17,207 bases of DNA. Source: Flavobacteriaceae bacterium UBA2540. GTDB lineage: Bacteria; Bacteroidota; Bacteroidia; Flavobacteriales; Flavobacteriaceae. Every line of letters starts with the position of its first letter. The stretch's first letter is position 1. Below, piece by piece: positions 1 to 6,116 of the stretch. The notes under the pieces were generated by a model. It did not search any database, had not been told where the DNA came from, and saw nothing but the letters and a program-made list of their open reading frames with translations. The position numbers were made by a program, and so were the translations under genes. Where the stretch lies: assembly GCA_002340765.1 (NCBI GenBank), contig DDMS01000019.1, forward strand, positions 8,437-25,643, written 5' to 3'.

Positions 1-11
1 TTCTATTGTTT

Positions 12-47
12 CATTGATACATTTATACATTGCTACATTGCTGCATT
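12..47. repeat. 8-bp tandem repeat, about 4.5 copies
   Basis: Four successive octamers, cattgata, catttata, cattgcta and cattgctg, are followed by a partial catt. They differ from one another only at internal positions. The array lies 38 bases before the start of the methyltransferase gene. I see no coding function. The CATT-plus-four pattern resembles simple word-like repeats common in flavobacterial intergenic DNA; the array may extend left of the window. Confidence 0.7.
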
Positions 48-84
48 AATTATTTGTTTAATTTTACTGATTCAAAAAAGAAGT

Positions 85-1536
85 ATGCCAACTAGAGAAC
101 TCAATCCTTTTGTTAAAAGAAATCAAGTTTTAGAACTCCTTATCGAAGATTATGCTTTTGGTGGAAAGGGAATTGCGCGTATTCGTTCGGAAAAAGGCAA
201 CTTTGTGGTATTTGTAGCAAATACATTGCCTGGACAATTGGTGAAAGCACAGATTGTAAAATCGAGCAAAAAATTTGCTGAAGCCAATTTGGTTGATGTG
301 ATTACACCTTCTAAAGACGAAATTGACATGCCTTTTCAAGACATTCCTGGGGCACCTTTCATTCAATTGCCTGTGTCTTTGCAAAATCAATACAAAAAAG
401 AAAGCACGTTGTCTTTGTTTCAGCGTATTGGAAATGTTGGGAATATTGGAGATTTATTTGATGAATTTATTACTTCTCCCAACGATTTTCATTACCGGAA
501 CAAAATGGAATACGGTTTTTCTGCTATTGGATATGACCGAATCAACAAAACCGATATTGATATTTTCACTTTGGGTTTCAAAAGACGTGGAGTTTGGTGG
601 ATGGGAGACAACTTAGAAAAAGACTCAGGGTTGTTTGACAAAGAATTGGAAGACAATATCAGAAATATCCGTATTTATTGCGAAAAAACAGGATTACCAC
701 CTTGGCATGGACCTAAAAAAGAAGGCTTCTTTCGATATTTTGTAGTTCGAAAATCATTCAAAACGAATGAGTTTTTGTTCAATTTGGTAACCACTTCCGA
801 TGGATTGGATGCCTTTTCAATACCGCTATTTATTGCCTATTTACAAAGTCTTTTTGGCGAACGAATGGCAGGTTTGATTCACACTATCAATGATGAAACT
901 GGCGATAGAACGATTGCTACTGCTGGCAGCGAACAATTGGTGTATGGCAAAGACAAAATCGTGGAAGAATTGTTGGGTTTGCAGTTCGAAATCAGTATGA
1001 AAAGCTTTTTTCAGACGAACCCAAAAGCCGCTGAAAAATTGTATAGCAAAGTGGTTGAATATGTGTTAGAAGACCAAACCAAAGTAGACAATACTGTTGT
1101 AATGGACTTGTTTTGTGGCACAGGAACAATTGGGCAAATTGTAGCCGCAAAAAGCAATAATGCTAAAATTATTGGAGTTGATATTATTGCCTCTGCTATT
1201 GAAGATGCCCAAAAAAATGCCAAAAGAAACGACATCAAAGGCGTTAAATTTTATACTGCGGATGTAGGAAAGTTTTTAACGGCACATCCTGAATACATCA
1301 ACAAGATAAAAACCATTATTTTAGACCCTGCAAGAGCAGGTATTATGCCAAAAACATTGAAAAAAATCATTGATTTAAATGCTGACAGAATGATATATGT
1401 TTCTTGCAACCCCGCAACCCAAGCGAGAGATACTGAACTTTTACGCGAAGCTGGCTATGAACTAAAAAAAATCAGTTTGGTAGATCAATTTCCGCACACA
1501 AGCCATATTGAAACGGTTGCCTTATTCGAAAAATAG
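85..1536 (+). CDS. Class I SAM-dependent RNA (uracil-C5) methyltransferase, TrmA/RlmC/RlmD family
   Basis: This enzyme probably methylates C5 of a uridine in rRNA or tRNA using S-adenosylmethionine. The 483-residue protein starts with a TRAM-like beta-barrel RNA-binding region (about residues 14-72, with FGGKGIARI and NTLPGQLV). The SAM-binding motif DLFCGTGTIG starts at D341, a DPARAG motif follows, and the catalytic nucleophile is C441 in SCNPAT. Length and architecture are normal for the family. True RlmD has a [4Fe-4S] cluster bound by a Cys cluster just after TRAM. Here that region reads PFQDIPGAPFIQLP and has no cysteine, so this is the cluster-less branch common in Bacteroidota and I do not give it the symbol rlmD. 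The target base cannot be read from the sequence. The start at 85 is the first ATG and leads straight into conserved sequence. It stands alone, convergent with the TerC gene. Confidence 0.9.
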   Translation: MPTRELNPFVKRNQVLELLIEDYAFGGKGIARIRSEKGNFVVFVANTLPGQLVKAQIVKSSKKFAEANLVDVITPSKDEIDMPFQDIPGAPFIQLPVSLQNQYKKESTLSLFQRIGNVGNIGDLFDEFITSPNDFHYRNKMEYGFSAIGYDRINKTDIDIFTLGFKRRGVWWMGDNLEKDSGLFDKELEDNIRNIRIYCEKTGLPPWHGPKKEGFFRYFVVRKSFKTNEFLFNLVTTSDGLDAFSIPLFIAYLQSLFGERMAGLIHTINDETGDRTIATAGSEQLVYGKDKIVEELLGLQFEISMKSFFQTNPKAAEKLYSKVVEYVLEDQTKVDNTVVMDLFCGTGTIGQIVAAKSNNAKIIGVDIIASAIEDAQKNAKRNDIKGVKFYTADVGKFLTAHPEYINKIKTIILDPARAGIMPKTLKKIIDLNADRMIYVSCNPATQARDTELLREAGYELKKISLVDQFPHTSHIETVALFEK

Positions 1537-1994
1537 CCAAAATCGAACTTTCTTTTCGAAATATTGAGCATAAAAAACTTCTGTTAAAGTCAGTGACTAT
1601 TATTTTGTGTTACAATGTTTTTGCAGAATATTATGTTGTGGTTGCGGATTATTAAAAGTAACTTGCGAAACGTTGCATTGCCTTTATCTCACTATATAAG
1701 ACATTATCTCAAGTTACATTGGCTTCATCTCACAATACAATAAAGTTCTTTAATGTAACATTTACTTTATTTCAAGATGTAATGTAATTATTTTAAAAAA
1801 CATTTACTTGATTTCAAAATGCATTGTCACAATTTTACGTTGCATTGTATTCGTCTAATTATGAACTATATTTTAGGAAAGTGTTATGTCAATTTTTTTT
1901 TATTTAACATTTGTGGTTTAAGTCGCCAAAGGAAACAAAGCCCGTTAACATTAAAATAAAAAAAATAAATCCCTTTCTCACTTCTCTACAAATC
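1537..1994. other. Gene-free intergenic stretch between convergent genes
   Basis: This stretch separates the 3' ends of the methyltransferase and TerC genes. I see no credible coding region or RNA gene. Its main content is a degenerate 42-bp tandem repeat (1676-1884, listed separately). A weak 5-bp hairpin (tcgaa / ttcga) lies just after the methyltransferase stop codon, but it has no convincing terminator shape. Confidence 0.6.
1676..1884. repeat. Degenerate 42-bp tandem repeat, about 5 units
   Basis: Units begin with CATT at 1676, 1717, 1759, 1801 and 1843, giving spacings of 41, 42, 42 and 42 nt. The first half of each unit is best conserved, roughly catt-g/t-n-c-t-t-n-a-t-y-t-c-a. Units 3 and 4 share catttactt and atttcaa. 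The second half of each unit is diverged and T-rich, and unit 5 keeps only the start. No unit encodes a recognisable peptide. It could be an eroded minisatellite or a remnant of a small mobile repeat. Confidence 0.6.
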
Positions 1995-2942
1995 CTATTT
2001 TTCCTTTTGTTTTATAACCACTGTTGAAATGTAAATTCCAATTATAATTGAAACTCCAATAAATAGCAACGAAAACCATTCTGGAATTTCAAGAAAACTT
2101 ACGGACATTAATTTGAGTGAAACAAATAAAAGTATGGCAAATACGCTGTATTTTAAGAATACGAATTTCTCTAACATATTAGACAAGAAAAAGTATAAAG
2201 AACGCAAACCCATAATGGCAAAAATATTAGACGAATAGACAATAAATGGGTCTGTAGTCACTGCGAAAATTGCAGGAATACTATCCAAAGCAAACAATAA
2301 ATCTGTCAATTCTATGGTAATTAACGCTCCTGCAAGTGCCGTGAAAACTGTTTTATTGTTCTCTTTAGCAATGTATTTTCCTCCATGCAAATCATTACTA
2401 AATCGAAAAAACTTTAAAAGGCCTTTTGGTTTTTCTGCTTCAGGAGAGTGTTTGGCTTCTTTTTTTAGCATTTTTAAAGCTGTGAATAAAAGAAACAATC
2501 CAAAAACAATGTTCATTCCATGGATTTTGTTAATCAAAACCAAACCTACACTGATTAAAATGGCTCGAAAAACAATTGCTCCAAGAATTCCCAAGAAGAG
2601 TAAATTGTGTTGGTATTGTCTAGGAATTTTGAAAGAAGTGAAAATAATAGCAATCACAAAAAGGTTGTCAACACTCAATGACAATTCAATAATATAGCCT
2701 GTCAAATATTTGATAACAGCGTCTGTTGGCTTCAAATTATCACCATTCTCAACCATAGAAGCACCATAAAACCAATAAATTAAAACAGTAAACAGCAAAG
2801 CATTACTGATAAAGAAAATGGTTTCAAAAATGGCTCTTTTAACAGAAGTGACACGATTTTTTTTATGAAGTATGAAAAAATCTATCGACAAAAGAGTCAT
2901 TACATATACTATTAAAATAATCCAAGGAGTACTATTTTCCAT
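1995..2942 (-). CDS. TerC/Alx-family integral membrane protein
   Basis: This 315-residue polytopic inner-membrane protein has about eight or nine hydrophobic segments. It belongs to the TerC family, whose studied members (Alx, YkoY) are linked to manganese export and metal homeostasis, and to tellurite resistance for TerC itself. Family hallmarks are present: the acidic intramembrane motif ELSLSVDN (E86, D92, N93) and, in the second half, IELTDLLFALDSIPAI (E211, D214, D220), followed by a TDPFIVYSSNIFAIMGLRS-type segment. A charged loop around residues 160-195 separates the two halves. Length is normal. The substrate cannot be told from sequence. The yybP-ykoY manganese riboswitch precedes some homologues; I looked upstream (2943-3060) and saw nothing resembling it. 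The gene stands alone, with the decayed PH-domain gene 208 nt upstream on the same strand. Confidence 0.9.
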   Translation of the reverse strand: MENSTPWIILIVYVMTLLSIDFFILHKKNRVTSVKRAIFETIFFISNALLFTVLIYWFYGASMVENGDNLKPTDAVIKYLTGYIIELSLSVDNLFVIAIIFTSFKIPRQYQHNLLFLGILGAIVFRAILISVGLVLINKIHGMNIVFGLFLLFTALKMLKKEAKHSPEAEKPKGLLKFFRFSNDLHGGKYIAKENNKTVFTALAGALITIELTDLLFALDSIPAIFAVTTDPFIVYSSNIFAIMGLRSLYFFLSNMLEKFVFLKYSVFAILLFVSLKLMSVSFLEIPEWFSLLFIGVSIIIGIYISTVVIKQKEK

Positions 2943-3111
2943 AAATTTCTTTAAAATTCATTAGTTGGTTTGATGATGATACCAAAATAAGCAAAGTTTT
3001 CCTCGCAAATTTTCAAAAATGAAACCCTTTCTTTTCGAACACGAAATTAATACTTTTTTGAGAAATCTTTGTGAAAGAAGAAAAATATTAGAAGAAAGTT
3101 GTGAGATATAA

Positions 3112-3139
3112 GATATTAGAAGTTGGATATTAAAAGTTA
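3112..3139. repeat. 14-bp imperfect tandem repeat, two copies
   Basis: gatattagaagttg is followed directly by gatattaaaagtta, two mismatches in 14. A looser related piece (atattagaagaaagttg) lies just before, from about 3085. It sits immediately beyond the 3' end of the PH-domain pseudogene and looks like simple intergenic repeat sequence. Confidence 0.55.
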
Positions 3140-3150
3140 TAGGTTTGATG

Positions 3151-3518
3151 TTATTTTAAAACGTGATGTGCTAAAACTTTTTGAACTTCATATACATTCA
3201 CCGATTTATTTATTTGCTAGTTAATAGTTGGTTCTTGATCTCTTGAAATCTGAATTTTAAGTTCTGCATCTAAATCAAAAGTAACTACGGTTTCAAAGCT
3301 AAATCTTGAAATACTTTTGTGTGTAACTGATTTTTATTCAGTTTTACTGACTGTAATTCGTTTAACACCATTTTATTTGTAAAAATAAAAGTATCTCTAA
3401 TCAATTTAAAACCCAATTCAATCACTTCGCTATTGATCAACAATTTGCTATATTTATAAACTAAATCTTCTTTACTCATTTAACCTGCATTCCTTAAAAT
3501 TACTGGAAATATTCCCAT
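3151..3518 (-). pseudogene. Decayed bacterial PH-domain protein (bPH_1-like)
   Basis: Pieces in two frames together match a small (about 120 residue) bacterial PH-domain protein common in flavobacteria. From the original ATG at 3518 the reading is MGIFPVILRNAG, then TAA (3480-3482), then MSKEDLVYKYSKLLINSEVIE and the hallmark GFKLIRDTFIFTNK. A frameshift follows near 3360. The other frame continues with TVSKTE, TAA (3334-3336), KSVTHKSISRFSFET, FDLDAELKIQIS, TAG (3217-3219), then NKSVNVYEVQKVLAHHVLK and the natural stop at 3151. So there are three premature stops and one frameshift, yet almost every remaining residue still fits the family, which suggests fairly recent inactivation. A 64-codon open frame (3285-3479) survives but lacks the second half of the domain. 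Family PH proteins of this type have no well-defined role that I know of. Confidence 0.85.
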
Positions 3519-3576
3519 GTTTTTTTATTCAAATTTAGCTATTATTATTTTGAAAAAACCAAAACCCAAAATTATT

Positions 3577-4218
3577 TTATTCCTCTTTTAACAACTCAGG
3601 AAATTTCTTTTTAAAACGATTAAGTCTTGGAATAGAAACTGACAACACATAATTTTGATTCGGATTTCGCTTTTCAAAATTTTGATGATACTCTTCTGCT
3701 TTGTAGAATTTGGTAAACTTTTGAACTTCTGTAGCGACTTTGCCATCGTAAACGTCTTTGTTTAGCTTGGCAATCATAGCTTCAATCATTGCTTTTTCAT
3801 CCCCATTACTATAAAAAACTATGGAACGATATTGACTACCATAATCAGGATGTTGACCGTTTTTGGTAGTTGGATTGTGTGAACCATAATATACTTTCAA
3901 CAAAGTTTCAAACGAAATAATTTTCGGATCATAATACACTGCAACCGCTTCAGCATGACCTGTATCTCCTTTTCCTGTTGATCCATAAGTAGGATTTGTG
4001 GTGTGACCTCCTGCATATCCAGAAACTGCTTCCTCTACTCCTTTTAAACTCTCAAAAATTGCTTCCACACACCAAAAACAGCCACCAGCAAAATAAGCAA
4101 CTTTGGTATTTTGTGATGGAGCATTGTCTTTTTGAATGTTTTCTTCCTTTTTTGAAAATCCTAAACAAGATATAAAAGTGAATAAAGTAACTGTAAAAAA
4201 AATGTTGGTGTGTTTCAT
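3577..4218 (-). CDS. msrA: Peptide-methionine (S)-S-oxide reductase MsrA
   Basis: MsrA reduces methionine-S-sulfoxide, free or in proteins, repairing oxidative damage. The 213-residue protein carries the family signature GGCFWCVEA with the nucleophilic cysteine C47, then GYAGGHTTNPTY, HAEAV and GSQYRS, all typical of MsrA. A hydrophobic N-terminal segment (residues 5-20) ends in FISC with Cys at 18, so the protein is probably exported, perhaps as a lipoprotein; the lipobox is imperfect because position -3 is Phe. The mature domain starts near residue 38. There is no MsrB domain fused to it. The start at 4218 gives the signal segment and is preceded directly by a three-copy heptamer repeat rather than a Shine-Dalgarno site. 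It is divergent from dnaX across a 196-nt gap. Confidence 0.95.
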   Translation of the reverse strand: MKHTNIFFTVTLFTFISCLGFSKKEENIQKDNAPSQNTKVAYFAGGCFWCVEAIFESLKGVEEAVSGYAGGHTTNPTYGSTGKGDTGHAEAVAVYYDPKIISFETLLKVYYGSHNPTTKNGQHPDYGSQYRSIVFYSNGDEKAMIEAMIAKLNKDVYDGKVATEVQKFTKFYKAEEYHQNFEKRNPNQNYVLSVSIPRLNRFKKKFPELLKEE

Positions 4219-4239
4219 GGTTGTTGGTTATTGGTTGTT
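4219..4239. repeat. 7-bp tandem repeat, three copies, abutting the msrA start
   Basis: On the + strand it reads ggttgtt, ggttatt, ggttgtt. In the msrA mRNA sense it is AACAACC, AATAACC, AACAACC, directly against the ATG, so it occupies the place of a ribosome binding site. Confidence 0.6.
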
Positions 4240-4363
4240 TGAAATTGAGTTACAAATTTCTGAACTTTTTACATTTCAAAAAATAAATCCGTGTTAATTG
4301 TCGTGTTAAAATTTTGTTTTATACATTTTGTTTACAACTTTCACAATTTATTAAGAAAGCATC

Positions 4364-4394
4364 TTGTAAAACACACCTTAGATATGTATTTTTG
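4364..4394 (+). promoter_or_regulatory. Predicted dnaX promoter (Bacteroidota type)
   Basis: A TTG at 4364-4366 is followed after 20 nt by TATTTTTG at 4387-4394. This matches the flavobacterial consensus TTG, 17-23 nt, TAnnTTTG. Transcription would start near 4400, leaving a leader of about 15 nt before the dnaX ATG. Confidence 0.6.
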
Positions 4395-4414
4395 TTAAGT
4401 TAATAAACTAAAAT

Positions 4415-6112
4415 ATGGAGCCTTTTATTGTTTCTGCACGCAAATATCGTCCTCAAAATTTTGAGGATGTTGTTGGGCAACAAGCAATTACGAATACTTT
4501 AGAAAATGCAATCAAAAGCAATCATTTAGCACAAGCTTTATTATTTACAGGTCCACGTGGCGTTGGAAAAACATCTTGCGCAAGAATTTTAGCTAAAAAA
4601 ATAAATTTGCAAGGTACTTCAATTCCTGAGGATGAAGATTTTGCTTTTAATATTTTTGAGTTGGATGCTGCTTCAAATAATTCTGTGGATGATATTCGAA
4701 GTTTGACAGACCAAGTGCGTATTCCGCCTCAAACAGGAAAATTTAAAGTATATATTATTGATGAGGTTCACATGCTTTCGCAATCGGCTTTCAATGCTTT
4801 TTTAAAAACCTTGGAAGAACCTCCTGCGCACGCTATTTTCATTTTAGCAACTACCGAAAAACATAAAATTATTCCTACAATTTTGTCTCGTTGTCAAATT
4901 TTTGATTTCAAACGTATTGGCGTTTTGGATGCAAAAAACTATCTGAAAACAATTTGCAAAAACGAAGGAATCACTGCTGATGATGATGCTTTGCACATTA
5001 TTGCTCAAAAAGCGGATGGTGCTATGCGTGATGCATTGTCTATTTTTGATAGAGTGGTAAGTTTTTCAGGAAAAAATTTGACAAGAGAAGCTGTTGCCGA
5101 AAACTTGAATGTCTTGGATTATGACACTTATTTTTCAATGACGGATTTGCTAGTGGAAAATAACATTCCTGACGTTTTGAATTCCTTTAATGAAATTTTG
5201 TCAAAAGGATTTGAAGGACATCATTTTATCAATGGTTTGGCAAGTCATTTTCGAGATTTATTGGTGGCAAAAGATAAAATTACGATTGATTTATTGGAAG
5301 TTGGTGACACCGCCAAACAAAAATATTTAGTGCAAGCAACCAAAGCAAGTCTTCCATTTTTGATTGATGCCATTCAAAAAGCGAATGATTGTGATTTGAA
5401 TTATAAATCTAGCAAAAATCAACGATTGCTGGTCGAATTAACATTAATGCAAATTGCCTCTATCACTTTTGATGGAGAAAAAAAAAAGCCAGCTAACTTC
5501 ATAATTCCTGCAGCCTTTTTTCAAGCATTGATGCCTGCGAAAAAAAAAGAAGTCATTGAAGTTCCAAAAAAAGAAGTTGAAATTAAAACAATTGTATCAG
5601 AATCTATTCCTGAGAAAATTGCTGAATCTCCAAAACCAGTTTTAGAAATTGCCAGAAAAAGAGACAGTTCTTTGTCTTTAAAAAGTATTTTTCAGCCAAA
5701 AGAAGTTGAAAAAACTGCCATTAAAGAAAATTATGATGACTATCCAAAAACAGTTTTCACCATCAAAAAATTGGAATTGTATTGGAAAGAATATGCTAAT
5801 TTATTAGAAAAAAAAGGGGAACAAAGCATGGCAGCCATAATAAGCATTGGAAAACCTGTTCTGGGCGAAAATTTTCAAATAAGTTGTGCTGTTTCCAATT
5901 CTTTGATGCAAGATCAATTCTTAAGGACAAGACCTAATTTATTGCATTTTTTGAGAGAAAAACTCAATAATTATGGCATTGATATTTTGGTTACTTTGGA
6001 TGAATCTATCTCAAAAAAGTTTGCATATACACCTCAAGAAAAGTTTAATAAACTGAAAGAGAAAAACCCATTGATTGAAAAATTACGTCAAACTTTTGAA
6101 TTGGATTTGTAA
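4415..6112 (+). CDS. dnaX: DNA polymerase III subunit gamma/tau (clamp-loader ATPase)
   Basis: DnaX is the motor of the clamp loader, which opens the sliding clamp at primed DNA. The 565-residue protein has an AAA+ module with Walker A GPRGVGKT (G46-T53), Walker B IIDEVH (D116, E117) and the SRC motif at 158-160. Domain III runs to about residue 355, then comes a Lys/Glu-rich linker (about 356-430) and a C-terminal tau-like region. The zinc-binding Cys cluster found after Walker A in E. coli and many others is absent (KINLQGTSIPEDEDFAFNIF, residues 62-81), as is usual in flavobacterial homologues. An A10 tract at 5478-5487, exactly where domain III ends, may allow a shorter gamma-like product (see findings). 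The start at 4415 gives the conserved MEPFIVSARKYRP beginning and sits just downstream of a good promoter. Confidence 0.97.
   Translation: MEPFIVSARKYRPQNFEDVVGQQAITNTLENAIKSNHLAQALLFTGPRGVGKTSCARILAKKINLQGTSIPEDEDFAFNIFELDAASNNSVDDIRSLTDQVRIPPQTGKFKVYIIDEVHMLSQSAFNAFLKTLEEPPAHAIFILATTEKHKIIPTILSRCQIFDFKRIGVLDAKNYLKTICKNEGITADDDALHIIAQKADGAMRDALSIFDRVVSFSGKNLTREAVAENLNVLDYDTYFSMTDLLVENNIPDVLNSFNEILSKGFEGHHFINGLASHFRDLLVAKDKITIDLLEVGDTAKQKYLVQATKASLPFLIDAIQKANDCDLNYKSSKNQRLLVELTLMQIASITFDGEKKKPANFIIPAAFFQALMPAKKKEVIEVPKKEVEIKTIVSESIPEKIAESPKPVLEIARKRDSSLSLKSIFQPKEVEKTAIKENYDDYPKTVFTIKKLELYWKEYANLLEKKGEQSMAAIISIGKPVLGENFQISCAVSNSLMQDQFLRTRPNLLHFLREKLNNYGIDILVTLDESISKKFAYTPQEKFNKLKEKNPLIEKLRQTFELDL
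5478..5504 (+). promoter_or_regulatory. Candidate slippage site inside dnaX (A10 followed by stops in both other frames)
   Basis: Ten A residues at 5478-5487 lie in codons GAA AAA AAA AAG (residues 355-358). One extra A, or a -1 ribosomal shift, would read K-K-K-A-S then TAA at 5494-5496, giving about 360 residues. Loss of one A, or a +1 shift, would end at TAA 5502-5504, giving about 362 residues. The product would hold domains I-III only, like a gamma subunit. A second run of nine A lies at 5540-5548. Confidence 0.4.
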
Positions 6113-6116
6113 TTTT

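Noticed and set aside
1011..1238. Minus-strand open frame with hydrophobic stretches inside the methyltransferase gene
   Set aside because: It is the antisense shadow of a strongly conserved coding region; similar antisense frames inside TerC, antiporter, mnmE and menC were rejected for the same reason.
2943..3060. Possible yybP-ykoY manganese riboswitch before the TerC gene
   Set aside because: No conserved helices or core sequence of that riboswitch could be found by eye.
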